In this document: positions 9,809-20,952 of the stretch, in pieces
Position numbering within the stretch: position 1 is the stretch's first letter
How the letters are laid out: each line of letters opens with the position of its first letter
DNA from: Rhizobium sp. Root1334
GTDB lineage: Bacteria; Pseudomonadota; Alphaproteobacteria; Rhizobiales; Rhizobiaceae
Length of the DNA: 64,000 nt
Direction: 5' to 3'
NCBI RefSeq assembly: GCF_001426665.1
Contig: NZ_LMEY01000012.1
Location: forward strand, 62,001-126,000
The notes under the pieces: generated by a model
What the model saw: only the letters and a program-made list of their open reading frames with translations
Database searches by the model: none
Told to the model about the DNA's origin: nothing
Position numbers and translations under genes: made by a program

Positions 9809-11755
9809 TTACATGGCGCCGGCAAAGAGATCGGCGTGGCTCTCGAAGAACCGTTCGGTGCTGAAGCGCTGGCCGAACATCATGTCGTGCTGCAGGAAAC
9901 GATAGTCGCGAATGAGCGGCGGGATTGTCTTCTGGCGTCCCCAGGAGGCTGTTTCCTTGCCCTTTGTGTCGACGAGCATGTAGCGGTCGATGATACGGTA
10001 CTTGTCGAAGATATTGCCGAGGAAGCCCGTATAATAGGGATGCTCGAAGCCGCCCTGCTTGAGGATCTGGTAGGACAGGAAGGCCGGGCTGATCGTGCCG
10101 ATATCCTTGACCGGGCCGGTCTTGTTGGACCAGACGACCAGAGGCGTTTCGTGCTGTGCCTTCATCTGCTCGAGCGAGCCTTTGCGCGAAGCGGTGACGT
10201 CGTTCATGAAGCCGGTGTTCGGATAGACGGTGTTGAGCGGCGGCAGATGGTCACCGAACAGCACGATGATGGTTTCGCGGTCACGTTCCTTGGCCCAGTC
10301 CATCAGCATCTTCAGGCTGTCATCCGCTTCCTTGATGCCCTGTGCATAGGTTTCAAGAACTTGCTTGTCGGCAGCGGGAAGGTTGCCTTCGACCTTGATG
10401 GTGTTCTTGGCATAGCGGTTGGCTTCATAGGGGCCATGACCCTGCAAGGTAACCGTGAAAAAGAAGAACGGATCACGCAGCTGGTCAGCCTGGCGGATGA
10501 TTTCCTTGGTGAGCGACTCGTCCGAGGCGAAGATGCCACGCTTCTGCATTACCGGCAGGTTCTCTTCCGACTTGAACTGGTCAAAGCCGAATGCCTTGTA
10601 CACGGCGCTGCGGTTCCAGAACCACTTCTGGAAGGGGTGCACGGCGCGCGACACATAGCCCTCGCCACGGAAGAAGGTGGCAAGCGAAGGAATGGGATTA
10701 CGGATATACTGCTGATACGGGATGCTGCCATAGGGTAGGAAGGCGTTGGAGAAACCGGTCAGCGCCTCGAATTCGACATTGGCCGTCATGCCGCCGAACT
10801 CCGGCGAGAAGACGTTGCCGGACTGCATTTCGCGGATCGTCGGCATCGGATCGGGCGACAGTTTGACGTTGGGCAGACGGGTCGGATCCCAGAAGGATTC
10901 GCTCATCAGAACGATAACGTCAGGTTTGCTGCGATGGGATGTACCAGCCGGCATCGGCTTGGTTGGAATCTTGTCGATCGCATCGGACATATAGCCCGCC
11001 GGTGCCGTCACGTTCGCCATTGGCAGGTTGAGCGCAAACGCCATGGTGAAACCGTTGTGACGGTAGTTTTCGGTCTGGTCCCACATGATCGGAATGACCT
11101 GCAGGCGGTCACGCACCCATGAGAAATTGTTGTAGTCCATCAGGTGATAGAATGCGCCGAGCAACGGCAGGGCGACGGCGAACCGCGCCAGGCGCTGGCG
11201 CCGGGTGAGGGCCGGAAAGCGCCGCCAAGCGAAACGGACAAGCCAAACCAGCGCGGCCACCGCCAAAACGATACCGGCGACGATGCCAACGGCTGTCCAC
11301 GGGCGGTCGCGGACCAGAACCGGCATCAGCTCCATGATCTGGCGGCCGAACAGAAAATCCGTCGGGTAAAGCGGATCGGAGAGGAAAATCTGCTTCTGCC
11401 GGCTGACGAGCGCCGGGATGAGCGCCAGCGGCGCGATCAGGATGACCCCCAAATTTTCGCGTGCGAAGAGGGCGTCGATTGCAAGGAAAAGCAGGAAGAA
11501 TACGCCAGCGGTCGTCCATGCGGGGCGCGCCGGGTCGAGGAAGAACAGTGCAGATTCCATTGCGGAATTGCGGGCAATCCATTCGACGAAGAAAATCAAT
11601 GTGATCGACAGAAGCAATGACAGCGAGAGATGCCGTGCAACCGAAAGCGCCTTGGCATGGCGTGCGCCGAAACCGATTTGCGGGCCATAGGCCCTAGAAG
11701 CGGTGGCAGCGATTGCTGCCGATTCAAAAATGGCCAAGGCCGTCTCCGATTTCAT
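9809..11755 (-). CDS. LtaS/OpgB-type sulfatase-fold phosphoglycerol transferase
   Basis: A 648-residue inner-membrane protein with about five membrane helices in the first 230 residues and a periplasmic alkaline-phosphatase/sulfatase domain. Active-site features: VIVLMSESFWDP (first metal ligand), FGGMTANVEFEALTG (with the probable nucleophilic Thr), GHGPYEANRY and LFGDHLPP (metal-binding Asp-His). The family moves glycerol phosphate from phosphatidylglycerol to acceptors. In rhizobia a fitting acceptor is cyclic beta-glucan (CgmB-like activity), but substrate cannot be read from the sequence. Monocistronic by appearance. Confidence 0.8.
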   Translation of the reverse strand: MKSETALAIFESAAIAATASRAYGPQIGFGARHAKALSVARHLSLSLLLSITLIFFVEWIARNSAMESALFFLDPARPAWTTAGVFFLLFLAIDALFARENLGVILIAPLALIPALVSRQKQIFLSDPLYPTDFLFGRQIMELMPVLVRDRPWTAVGIVAGIVLAVAALVWLVRFAWRRFPALTRRQRLARFAVALPLLGAFYHLMDYNNFSWVRDRLQVIPIMWDQTENYRHNGFTMAFALNLPMANVTAPAGYMSDAIDKIPTKPMPAGTSHRSKPDVIVLMSESFWDPTRLPNVKLSPDPMPTIREMQSGNVFSPEFGGMTANVEFEALTGFSNAFLPYGSIPYQQYIRNPIPSLATFFRGEGYVSRAVHPFQKWFWNRSAVYKAFGFDQFKSEENLPVMQKRGIFASDESLTKEIIRQADQLRDPFFFFTVTLQGHGPYEANRYAKNTIKVEGNLPAADKQVLETYAQGIKEADDSLKMLMDWAKERDRETIIVLFGDHLPPLNTVYPNTGFMNDVTASRKGSLEQMKAQHETPLVVWSNKTGPVKDIGTISPAFLSYQILKQGGFEHPYYTGFLGNIFDKYRIIDRYMLVDTKGKETASWGRQKTIPPLIRDYRFLQHDMMFGQRFSTERFFESHADLFAGAM

Positions 11756-12027
11756 AAAACTGTCGTCCTAATGTCATACAGACGTCATCTTGAACGGAGG
11801 ATGAATAATTCAAGTGGTGTTCTCCACCGACTTTTTCGGCACCTGTTGCCGATCCGACATGGCCTGAAAGGCGGGGTTGCGGGTGGCAGTGCGCAAGCCA
11901 TCTGACGGGCAGGGCGTATTTTTTTCCAACTTCATCGCAAGCACGGGGTATTTTGGTGCGGAATGCGATAAACAGCATCCTTGGATGCCTCGCATCCGCG
12001 ATAGCAAGATCAAGCACAGGCCTGTTC

Positions 12028-13707
12028 ATGACCGCGCAAAAGACCATTTCCACGACGTTCCGTATCGCTGTTGCCCAGCTCAATCCCACCGTCGGCGACA
12101 TTGCCGGTAACCTCGCCAAGGCACGCGAAGCCCGCGCTGATGCGGCACGCGGCGGCGCCGACCTTCTTCTTCTGACCGAATTGTTCATTTCAGGCTATCC
12201 GCCAGAGGATCTGGTCCTGAAACCGGCATTTCTGAAGGCCTGCCAAAAGGCTGTCGATGCGCTTGCCGCCGATACCGCGGATGGCGGTCCGGGGGTCATC
12301 GTCGGTTATCCGCGGCAAGGGGAAACGGGACGCCATAATTCGGTTGCTGTTCTGGATGGCGGTCAGGTTCTGGTCATTCGCGATAAGGTCGATCTGCCGA
12401 ACTACGGCGAGTTCGACGAAAAACGTGTTTTCACCGAGGGCGCGATGCCTGGACCGGTCAATTTCCGCGGTGTGCGGCTCGGTATCCCGATCTGCGAGGA
12501 AATTTGGAATGACATGGGCGTTTGCGAGACGCTGGCGGAAAGCGGCGCCGAAATCCTGCTGGTGCCCAATGGTTCTCCCTATTATCGCGGCAAGATCGAT
12601 GTGCGCCACCAGGTGGTGCTGCGCCAGGTGATCGAGACCGGTCTGCCGATGGTGTTTGCCAACCAGCTCGGCGGCCAGGACGAACTGGTGTTCGACGGCG
12701 CCAGCTTCGCCTTCAATGCCGACAAGCAACTGGCTTTCCAGATGAGCCAGTTCGAAGAGAGCATTTCCATCTCTGAGTGGCGCAAGAACGGCGAGGGCTG
12801 GGTTTGTCAGCAGGGGATGATGTCGCGCCTGCCACAGCAGGAGGAAGCCGACTACCGCGCCTGCGTGCTGGGCTTTCGCGATTACGTCAACAAGAACGGC
12901 TTCAAGAATGTCGTGCTTGGCCTTTCCGGCGGTATCGATTCGGCGATTTGTGCCGCACTTGCGGTCGATGCGCTCGGCGAAGAACGCGTCCGCACCGTGA
13001 TGCTGCCTTATCGCTACACATCGTCGGACTCGTTCAAGGATGCCGAGGATTGCGCCAAAGCGCTCGGGTGCCGCTATGACGTCGTGCCGATCGAGGAGCC
13101 GGTGCAGGGCTTCCTCAACGCCCTTTCCGATATGTTCGAGGGAACGGAATCCGGTATTACCGAAGAAAACCTGCAGAGCCGGACGCGCGGCACGATCCTG
13201 ATGGCGCTGTCCAACAAGTTCGGCTCGATGGTGGTGACCACCGGCAACAAGTCGGAAATGTCGGTTGGTTATGCGACGCTCTATGGCGACATGAACGGCG
13301 GCTTCAATCCGATCAAGGACCTCTACAAGATGCAGGTCTACGGGCTGTCGCGCTGGCGCAACACGACGGTGCCGCCCGGTGCGCTCGGTCCGTCAGGCGA
13401 AGTAATCCCGAAGAACATTATTGACAAGGCACCGTCGGCCGAGCTTCGCCCGAACCAGACGGACCAGGATTCGCTGCCCCCCTATCCGGTGCTTGACGAT
13501 ATCCTCGAATGCCTGGTCGAGAAGGAAATGGGGACCGAGGAGATCGTCGCGCGCGGTCATGACGAGGCGACGGTGCACCGGATCGAGCACCTGCTCTACA
13601 TCGCCGAATACAAGCGTCGCCAATCGGCCCCGGGCGTGAAGATTACCAAGAAGAACTTTGGCCGCGACCGTCGCTATCCAATCACCAACCGGTTCCGCGA
13701 CCGGTAG
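12028..13707 (+). CDS. nadE: NAD(+) synthetase, glutamine-hydrolysing
   Basis: Amidates nicotinic acid adenine dinucleotide to NAD using glutamine as nitrogen source (last step of NAD synthesis). The 559-residue product has two domains: an N-terminal nitrilase-type glutaminase with the Glu-Lys-Cys triad in [13 protein letters not shown] and GIPICEEIW, and a C-terminal synthetase with the ATP-binding [16 protein letters not shown] near residue 295. The ATG at 12028 gives the usual rhizobial length; earlier in-frame codons from 11953 lack family similarity. The ribosome site is weak. Confidence 0.93.
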   Translation: MTAQKTISTTFRIAVAQLNPTVGDIAGNLAKAREARADAARGGADLLLLTELFISGYPPEDLVLKPAFLKACQKAVDALAADTADGGPGVIVGYPRQGETGRHNSVAVLDGGQVLVIRDKVDLPNYGEFDEKRVFTEGAMPGPVNFRGVRLGIPICEEIWNDMGVCETLAESGAEILLVPNGSPYYRGKIDVRHQVVLRQVIETGLPMVFANQLGGQDELVFDGASFAFNADKQLAFQMSQFEESISISEWRKNGEGWVCQQGMMSRLPQQEEADYRACVLGFRDYVNKNGFKNVVLGLSGGIDSAICAALAVDALGEERVRTVMLPYRYTSSDSFKDAEDCAKALGCRYDVVPIEEPVQGFLNALSDMFEGTESGITEENLQSRTRGTILMALSNKFGSMVVTTGNKSEMSVGYATLYGDMNGGFNPIKDLYKMQVYGLSRWRNTTVPPGALGPSGEVIPKNIIDKAPSAELRPNQTDQDSLPPYPVLDDILECLVEKEMGTEEIVARGHDEATVHRIEHLLYIAEYKRRQSAPGVKITKKNFGRDRRYPITNRFRDR

Positions 13708-13729
13708 ACTTGCAACTGGAGACGACGGC

Positions 13730-14587
13730 ATGCGCAGTTCGGTCGAAATCTACACGGTCGCCACAGGCGAAACCCGCATCGTCTGGCAGACGGAACAGCT
13801 GGTGGAGGCACCGAACTGGTCGCCGGACGGGCAGTCGCTGGTGATCAATGGCGACGGCCTGTTATACCGCCTGCCATTGCCGGGCGGCGAGCCGCGTTTG
13901 ATCGATACGGGCTTTGCTCGCACGTGCAACAACGACCATGGCATCTCGCCTGATGGCAGGACCATCGTCATCAGCGACAAGACCGAGTATGGCGCATCAA
14001 CGATTTATACGCTTCCGGCCGATGGCGGACTGCCCAAGCAGGTGACGCAGAACCGGCCGTCCTACTGGCATGGCTGGTCGCCGGACGGAAGGACGCTGGC
14101 CTATTGCGGCATCCGCGGTCAGGTCTTCGATATCTACACCATCCCCGTGAACGGCGGCGAGGAAACGCGGCTGACCTTCGGCGAGGGGCGTAACGATGGC
14201 CCGGACTACAGCCCGGACGGCGAATGGATCTATTTCAATTCCAGCCGTACAGGCCGGATGCAGATCTGGCGTGTCCGCCCGGATGGTTCGGATGTGACCC
14301 GTATTACCGACAGCGAGTATGGCGACTGGTTTCCGCATCCGTCTCCCGACGGCAAGCACCTGCTGGTCATCTCCTATGACGGGGATGTCTTCGATCATCC
14401 GCGCGATCTCGATGTGCGGTTGCGGCTGATGGACCCGGATGGCGGCAATGCCCGAACCCTGTTTGCGCTGTTTGGCGGGCAGGGCACCATCAACGTTCCC
14501 AACTGGTCGCCGGATGGCCGGGAATTCGCCTTCGTGCGCTACCAGCCGGCCACGGGCAATGATCGGATTGCCAACCAAGTTCGTTGA
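13730..14587 (+). CDS. TolB-like WD40/PD40 beta-propeller protein
   Basis: 285 residues made almost entirely of PD40-type repeats: [67 protein letters not shown], which predicts a six-bladed propeller. It lacks the N-terminal domain and signal peptide of true TolB, so it is a cytoplasmic TolB-like protein rather than the Tol-Pal component. Begins 22 bases after nadE with CTGGAGA upstream of the ATG, so it is probably cotranscribed with nadE. Function unknown. Confidence 0.8.
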   Translation: MRSSVEIYTVATGETRIVWQTEQLVEAPNWSPDGQSLVINGDGLLYRLPLPGGEPRLIDTGFARTCNNDHGISPDGRTIVISDKTEYGASTIYTLPADGGLPKQVTQNRPSYWHGWSPDGRTLAYCGIRGQVFDIYTIPVNGGEETRLTFGEGRNDGPDYSPDGEWIYFNSSRTGRMQIWRVRPDGSDVTRITDSEYGDWFPHPSPDGKHLLVISYDGDVFDHPRDLDVRLRLMDPDGGNARTLFALFGGQGTINVPNWSPDGREFAFVRYQPATGNDRIANQVR

Positions 14588-14733
14588 ACGAAGCGTCCGA
14601 CTGAAAGACAGTTGTTGTGCGTCGTCGGCGGCCTTTCAGGGGTGATTTCCGGTCGAGCGTAGGGAGATGGCGCGTGAAACCGTATCCTGGCTGACTTGGT
14701 GATGTATCCCGAACACCGGCCAGGCGGCGTAGT

Positions 14734-15762
14734 TCATCGAAGCGATAACGGGATGTTGTAGGGCGTGATGACTTCCACCGCGGAGAGGCGCGCGATACCC
14801 GGTGCGGCCAAGGCACCGCGGCGGCTCATGATCGCCCTAAACACGGTGCGCACATCGGCCTTCAGATCGTGATGCAGGACGAAATGGATTTTACCCATCC
14901 GGAGAAGATCGAGATTCCCGGCATCGAGATCGTGTGCCACGAATATCGCACACGTTCGCTCGGCCGCGGCAAAGGCAGCCACCACGGCGCGATTGCCGCC
15001 GCCGATTGAATAGACGGCGTTGATGCCCGGATTGTTTGAAAGGGCGGCCGCAGCTAAAGCCCCGGTTGGATCATCGCGGCCAAGACCCTCGCTGATTTCG
15101 ACGATACCAATTGATGGATAGCGGTTACGCAATATGCGTCGAAAGCCGATTTCCCGCTCTTCTTCCCCACGGAAACGGCTACTCGACAGGGTCGCCAGTA
15201 CCGTTGCCGGCTGACCGGCAAAGCGTTCGCCGATCAGGTAGGCGGCGGTTTCGCCGGCTGCCCTGTTGTCCGCTCCGGCATAAGCCGTGCGGGGTGCATT
15301 GGGCAGGTCGGTGACCAGCGTCACAACGGGAATGCCGGATTGTTCGAGGCGCGTGACGGCGGAACTGATCTCGGGGACATCCGGCGCCTTCAGGACGACG
15401 CCATCGGTGCCACGCAGGCGCACCCGGTCAAGCAGTTGGACGATCTCCTGCGGCCGCATCGATTCGGCGAAATGGAAACGGGAGCGGAAGATTGTCGGCA
15501 GAAATGTCAGGCTCTCGCTTTCGAAGGCATCGCGCACGGTATCGGTGAAGCGGTCTGGCGCTTCCATGATGATGTCGATGGCAAATTTGCGGCCCTGTAT
15601 TTCGATTCCGGCCTGCTGTTTTTCCAGTTCGCGGATGGCGGCGTGGACACGCAGTTCCGTCTGTTTGCGTACGCCGGGGCGATTGTTGAGAACGCGGTCG
15701 ACGGTGGCGATGCTGAGGCCTGCCTGAAAAGCGATGTCCTTGACCAGAAATTCGTGGGCCAT
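14734..15762 (-). CDS. LacI-family transcriptional regulator
   Basis: 342 residues. N-terminal LacI helix-turn-helix (VKDIAFQAGLSIATVDRVLNNRPGVRKQTELRVHAAIREL) followed by a periplasmic-binding-protein-like sugar-sensing domain. The IATVDRVLNNR variant of the recognition helix is seen in the rhizobial subgroup that responds to polyols and sugars. It is divergent from the dioxygenase and dehydrogenase genes across a 105-bp spacer, which suggests it controls them. No perfect LacI operator palindrome was found in that spacer. Confidence 0.88.
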   Translation of the reverse strand: MAHEFLVKDIAFQAGLSIATVDRVLNNRPGVRKQTELRVHAAIRELEKQQAGIEIQGRKFAIDIIMEAPDRFTDTVRDAFESESLTFLPTIFRSRFHFAESMRPQEIVQLLDRVRLRGTDGVVLKAPDVPEISSAVTRLEQSGIPVVTLVTDLPNAPRTAYAGADNRAAGETAAYLIGERFAGQPATVLATLSSSRFRGEEEREIGFRRILRNRYPSIGIVEISEGLGRDDPTGALAAAALSNNPGINAVYSIGGGNRAVVAAFAAAERTCAIFVAHDLDAGNLDLLRMGKIHFVLHHDLKADVRTVFRAIMSRRGALAAPGIARLSAVEVITPYNIPLSLR

Positions 15763-15867
15763 CGTGGGTCCGTTCTGATGGTTTTTTGAGGTGTTTCTGC
15801 TCTATATCAGCTTTTCCCTCCGCGTATAGTGCGGTCATCGACAGACATCCGGCGGGAGGAAAACGGG

Positions 15868-17061
15868 ATGAAGACCGACAATATTCTAAAACAGCGAGCT
15901 GACCGGGTCTGGCTGACGGAAGCTGCCTGCGATCTTGAGGATTTTCGCGCTGAGGTGGAGTGCACGACATCGCTTGCCGACTATCCGCATGCGGCGGCCG
16001 TCGAGAAGAATGTTCTGATTTATGACAGCGCAAATGTGCTGAAGGCGGCTCAGACCGGCGAAGGACGCCGGGCGGTGCTGGCTGAAATCTGCGAAGCCTT
16101 TGCGACCGGGCCGGGCGTCGTCGTGCTGAAGCGGGCATTCGAGGATACGGCTGTCATCGATGCGGCGAGCGGCATTTTCGACGATATCATCAATGAACAG
16201 CACCGGACCAATAGCGGTGGCGGCGACCATTTTGCCAAGCCGGGCGCCAATGACCGCATCTGGAATTCACTTGAAAAGCACTGCCTGCGTGATCCGCGTA
16301 ATTTCGCCGCCTACTATGGCAATGCCCTGATCGCGCTGGTCAGCGAAGCCTGGCTCGGACCGAGCTATCAGATGACGGCGCAGGTCAACCGGGTCAATCC
16401 GGGCGGGGCAGCGCAATCGGCGCACCGGGATTACCATCTTGGTTTTCAGACCTCATCCGTCATCGAGCAGTTTCCGGCACATGTCCATCGCCTGTCGCCG
16501 GTCCTGACGCTGCAGGGGGCGGTTGCTCATTGCGACATGCCGCTGGAAAGCGGACCGACCTTGTTCCTTCCTTATAGCCAAACCTATGTTCCGGGCTATC
16601 TGGCGCTGAAACGTCAGGAGTTTCGCGATTATTTCGATCGCCACCATGTGCAGTTGCCGCTGTCGAAGGGCGACCTGGTCTTCTTCAATCCGGCCCTTTT
16701 CCATGCTGCGGGCACCAATCGTTCCGAGGGTATCAAGCGGGTGGCAAACCTCCTGCAAGTGTCCTCGGCGTTTGGACGCGCGATGGAAACGGTCAACCGG
16801 GAGCGCATGAGTGCCGTTCTCTATCCAGCCTTGAAGGCAATGCTTACCGATGGCCGTTTGACTTCTGCGGAAGCCGCTTGTGCGATTGCGTCCTGCGCCG
16901 AAGGATATTCCTTCCCGACCAATCTCGACCGGGATCCGCCAGTCGGCGGGCTTGCGCCGAAAACGCAGGCGCAGTTGATGCACGAAGCGCTTTCGGGTGG
17001 CTGGGAGGAAGCCGCATTTGCAGCGGCGCTTGCGGCTCAGTCGGAGAAGAAGCTCAGCTAA
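15868..17061 (+). CDS. Phytanoyl-CoA dioxygenase-family Fe(II)/2-oxoglutarate oxygenase
   Basis: 397 residues. The facial triad can be seen as HRDYHLGF (His-x-Asp) near residue 190 and FHAAGTNRSEGIKRVANLLQ near residue 285 (distal His plus the Arg that binds 2-oxoglutarate), with the jelly-roll region between. The family hydroxylates small molecules; the substrate here is unknown. ATG at 15868 with GGGAGGA 8 bases upstream. Divergent from a LacI regulator and followed by a short-chain dehydrogenase, a pattern that suggests oxidation of a hydroxylated compound in two steps. Confidence 0.8.
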   Translation: MKTDNILKQRADRVWLTEAACDLEDFRAEVECTTSLADYPHAAAVEKNVLIYDSANVLKAAQTGEGRRAVLAEICEAFATGPGVVVLKRAFEDTAVIDAASGIFDDIINEQHRTNSGGGDHFAKPGANDRIWNSLEKHCLRDPRNFAAYYGNALIALVSEAWLGPSYQMTAQVNRVNPGGAAQSAHRDYHLGFQTSSVIEQFPAHVHRLSPVLTLQGAVAHCDMPLESGPTLFLPYSQTYVPGYLALKRQEFRDYFDRHHVQLPLSKGDLVFFNPALFHAAGTNRSEGIKRVANLLQVSSAFGRAMETVNRERMSAVLYPALKAMLTDGRLTSAEAACAIASCAEGYSFPTNLDRDPPVGGLAPKTQAQLMHEALSGGWEEAAFAAALAAQSEKKLS

Positions 17062-17083
17062 CGGAAATATTCCTTGCAATTTG

Positions 17084-17116
17084 AACTCCTGCCCGAATGC
17101 CGGGCGGGAGTTTTTT
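17084..17116 (+). terminator. Hairpin between the dioxygenase and the dehydrogenase
   Basis: AACTCCTGCCCG and CGGGCGGGAGTT arms with a four-base loop followed by six T. It is terminator-shaped but sits inside the apparent operon, 33 bases before the next ATG, so it may be partly read through. Confidence 0.75.
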
Positions 17117-17149
17117 GGCATCAGCGATATCGAAAATGGAGGAAAAACA

Positions 17150-17971
17150 ATGAGCAATGACTATGGCCGTCTCGACGGCAAGATCGCGATCGTCACCGGT
17201 GGCACGCAAGGGCTAGGCGCCACGATCGCAACGCTGTTTGCCGCGCGCGGCGCCGCAGGCATCGTTATCTGCGGCCGCAATGCCGCCAAGGGCGAAGCCA
17301 AGGCCGCCGAGATCGGCAAGGCGACCGGCACCAAGGTCGTCTACGTACAGGCCGATCTGGAACAGGTGGAGGATGCGCGCAAGGTGATAGACGCCTGCGA
17401 CAAGGCGTTTGGCCGTGTCGATGCGCTGGTCAATGCGGCTGCGATTACCGATCGTGGTACGATCCTCGACACCAGCCCGGAACTGTTCGACCGGATGTTC
17501 GCCGTCAATGTGCGTGCGCCGTTCTTCCTGATGCAGGAAGCGATCAACGTCATGCGCCGGGAAAAGATCGAGGGGACCATCGTCAATATCGGCTCGATGT
17601 CGGCCAAGGCCGGCCAGCCGTTCATTGCGGCCTATTGTGCTTCCAAGGGGGCATTGGAAACCCTGACGAAGAACACCGCCTATGCTTTGCTGCGCAACCG
17701 GATCCGGGTCAACGGCCTGAACATCGGCTGGATGGCCTCGGAAGGCGAGGATCGCATCCAGCGCGAATTTCATGGCGCCGCCAGCGACTGGCTGGAAAAG
17801 GCAGCGGCAAGCCAGCCTTTCGGCCGTCTGGTCGATCCGGCCGAAGTGGCGCGTGCCTGCGCCTATCTGTCGTCGAGGGAGTCCGGCTTGATGACCGGTT
17901 CGGTGATCTGCTTCGATCAGTCGATCTGGGGCGCCTATGACGGTTCGCCGCATCCGGTCGCTGCGATGTAA
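17150..17971 (+). CDS. Short-chain dehydrogenase/reductase (SDR)
   Basis: 273 residues with classical SDR signatures: cofactor-binding IVTGGTQGLGATIA near residue 14, NAAAITDRGT near residue 95, active-site Ser in NIGSMSAKAG, and the YxxxK motif in AAYCASKGALETL. Probably NAD(P)-dependent oxidation or reduction of a hydroxyl or keto group; substrate unknown. ATG at 17150 is preceded by GGAGGAAAAAC. It follows the dioxygenase gene after a terminator-like hairpin and is presumably part of the LacI-controlled unit. Confidence 0.85.
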   Translation: MSNDYGRLDGKIAIVTGGTQGLGATIATLFAARGAAGIVICGRNAAKGEAKAAEIGKATGTKVVYVQADLEQVEDARKVIDACDKAFGRVDALVNAAAITDRGTILDTSPELFDRMFAVNVRAPFFLMQEAINVMRREKIEGTIVNIGSMSAKAGQPFIAAYCASKGALETLTKNTAYALLRNRIRVNGLNIGWMASEGEDRIQREFHGAASDWLEKAAASQPFGRLVDPAEVARACAYLSSRESGLMTGSVICFDQSIWGAYDGSPHPVAAM

Positions 17972-17979
17972 GGAGATCA

Positions 17980-18009
17980 GGCGGGCCATCTTGCATTTGG
18001 CGGCCCGCC
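17980..18009 (+). terminator. GC-rich hairpin after the SDR gene
   Basis: GGCGGGCC and GGCCCGCC arms with a 14-base loop, 9 bases after the SDR stop. No T run follows, so termination is uncertain; it sits immediately before the riboswitch. Confidence 0.4.
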
Positions 18010-18015
18010 ATGCCC

Positions 18016-18963
<948 letters not shown>

Positions 18964-20049
18964 TCAATTGGTCTGCTGCGGCTGGTATCCGGGGCCTGCC
19001 GGATGCCTCAGGTCGATCGAGGTTTCCTGCGACGGCAGATAGCTTGGGCCGACGACGCGGACCTTGTTGTCCTGAGGATTGTATGGCCTGTCCGCGACGG
19101 CGCTTTTCACTTCGACCGGGTCCGCCTTCTTGCGGGTGAGAATCTCAAGGACGCCCTTGCCGTTGTCGTGCGTGCTTTGTTGCGTCGCCGTGCGTCCGGC
19201 TGGAGAGCAGCCGCATTGACCGGGCTGGCTGAGGTCCCGGGTCTTGTAGGCGAAAGCCGAGGGCAGGTCGGCATAGGGTTCGCCGGTGGCGGCGGAGACC
19301 ATCTGGTTTGTCTCTTCTGTCGCCATCGCATGATAATAGAGCGCCGTTTCTGTCCCGGGGCAGCGCCGTTGGCAGGTTTCGGCATCGCGCTGGAAATCGG
19401 CCGGCGATGAGTTCGACGAGATTGGGAAGAATGCCCCATCGCAGGTTCTTACGCACATGGTGCGCAAGCTGCCGGGATATTCTGCGCTCGGGCCAAATCC
19501 GTCTTCCGGCGTGGCGAAGCCGGCGTTGCCGTACGGATCCGAATACCCCTCGCTGATCGGCGGCAGGTCATTGAGGATATTGCGGTGGGTTTCCGGTTCT
19601 TCGACCGCGGCACTGAGGACGTCACTCTCCTCCTCGTTGCAGCGATTGGCGGCAAGCGCGGCGTTAATACGCCGCCGGGCAATATCGCTATCGTTGCCGT
19701 CCAGCAGGCTTTGCCGGCGGGCTTTCAGGGTTTCCAGATCCATTTGCATCTGTGAAATTTCGCTGCTCAGGCTTTGGCAGACCTCTTCATTCGGGCCGCC
19801 GACAATGATGACGCTGCCCGTGCTGCATCCCATGCGCCTCAGATCACTGCGTGCCTGCCGCAGGTCCAGATTCTGGCGGGATATCGCCCCTGTATAGTCG
19901 CGCAGATTGGCATTGGAGGCGACGATCTTCGGCAGGCCGGCAAGATGGGGATTCAGGCGTTCACACACCGCCGAGGCGTCGGCCGTGGCCGTCATGACCA
20001 GAAGAAGCGGAACTGCTCGCGCCGCAAGGGATATGGAACGGAAGATCAC
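18964..20049 (-). CDS. DUF2865-family exported protein
   Basis: About 361 residues with an N-terminal signal peptide (ISLAARAVPLLLVMTATADASA). The mature part begins with a helical segment rich in Gln/Arg (LRDYTGAISRQNLDLRQARSDLRRMGC) and a central cysteine-bearing block MCVRTCDGAFFPISSNSSPADFQRDAETCQRRCPG, the recognisable core of DUF2865. Function unknown; probably periplasmic. A GTG at 20049 is chosen because GGCGAGAG precedes it; ATG at 20070 is the alternative. Ends directly against the bluB stop (convergent, no gap). Confidence 0.75.
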   Translation of the reverse strand: MIFRSISLAARAVPLLLVMTATADASAVCERLNPHLAGLPKIVASNANLRDYTGAISRQNLDLRQARSDLRRMGCSTGSVIIVGGPNEEVCQSLSSEISQMQMDLETLKARRQSLLDGNDSDIARRRINAALAANRCNEEESDVLSAAVEEPETHRNILNDLPPISEGYSDPYGNAGFATPEDGFGPSAEYPGSLRTMCVRTCDGAFFPISSNSSPADFQRDAETCQRRCPGTETALYYHAMATEETNQMVSAATGEPYADLPSAFAYKTRDLSQPGQCGCSPAGRTATQQSTHDNGKGVLEILTRKKADPVEVKSAVADRPYNPQDNKVRVVGPSYLPSQETSIDLRHPAGPGYQPQQTN

Positions 20050-20248
20050 GTGTTTCTCTCGCCTGAGCATACCGGCACCGCGCCGGGTGCGAAGGAACAT
20101 CCCGCGCACTCTGACTTTGCCCTTATCATACCGTCATTCGACGGGGCTGCAACGCACTCCGCATAGCAGCGTTAACGGGCGGCGGGAGAAACATGCCGGG
20201 CGAGGCGGGAGAGCCACAATCGGCCGAACTCCCGCCAGGCTGGATAGT

Positions 20249-20893
20249 TTAAGCAGCCCTGGCCATTTCAAGCGACATCGGCCGCTCCAGCACGGAACCG
20301 GCGATTTCGGCGACCGCCTTCATCCTGTCCAGAAGGCCGGCTGTGACTTCCCAGGCAACGGCGACAGCATAGACGGAGCCGATCCGCTGTGGCTCGCCAA
20401 TCCGTTCACCGGGGCATCCCATCCGCCGGAACATCCGCTCCAGAAAAACGTCGGTGACTGTGACGATATGGCTGAGACCGGACGACAGCCCAAGCTCGCC
20501 GACGCCACACATCAGTTCGGCGGCGGCGATGGTTACCTGGTTGGAACCGCGATCCTGCGAGATGGCCGGATCGATGCAGAAGCGGCTGGATTCCCAGACG
20601 GACGCGCTGCGCACCTGTGGGTTGTCGCCAAGCAGGATCGGAAACGTATCATCCAGCATGTTCGGCCCAAGCGTCGGCAGGAGGCGCAGCGAGCCGCGCA
20701 ATTTGCCTGTTTCATCCGAGTAAGACAGCACATAGAGCGGATTGACGTCGTCGTAATTGTCGATTTCCCAGTTGCCGCGGACCGACACATCCCATTTCAG
20801 CAAGTCGTGAAAGACACGCTTTCGCAACTGGAACATGGCGTCGATAGCGTCCGGATGTTGCTTGCCGGTGTTGCGGTTGAAAATCCTGATCAT
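20249..20893 (-). CDS. Acyl-homoserine-lactone synthase (LuxI family)
   Basis: Makes N-acyl-homoserine lactone signals from S-adenosylmethionine and acyl-ACP. In the 214-residue product the invariant LuxI residues fall at their usual places: Arg24, Phe28, Trp34, Asp45, Asp48 and Arg70, with the E-x-x-R pair at Glu101/Arg104 (VWESSRF). The ATG follows CAGGAG. Upstream on the same strand are a lux-box-like site and the luxR gene. Chain length of the signal cannot be read from sequence; a relation to AvsI/SinI-type long-chain synthases of Rhizobiaceae is plausible but unverified. Confidence 0.93.
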   Translation of the reverse strand: MIRIFNRNTGKQHPDAIDAMFQLRKRVFHDLLKWDVSVRGNWEIDNYDDVNPLYVLSYSDETGKLRGSLRLLPTLGPNMLDDTFPILLGDNPQVRSASVWESSRFCIDPAISQDRGSNQVTIAAAELMCGVGELGLSSGLSHIVTVTDVFLERMFRRMGCPGERIGEPQRIGSVYAVAVAWEVTAGLLDRMKAVAEIAGSVLERPMSLEMARAA

Positions 20894-20952
20894 CGTTTGC
20901 TCCTGTGTATGAATGCGGAGAGCAAATGCTGTCAGGTATCGGCGGCGGGCAT

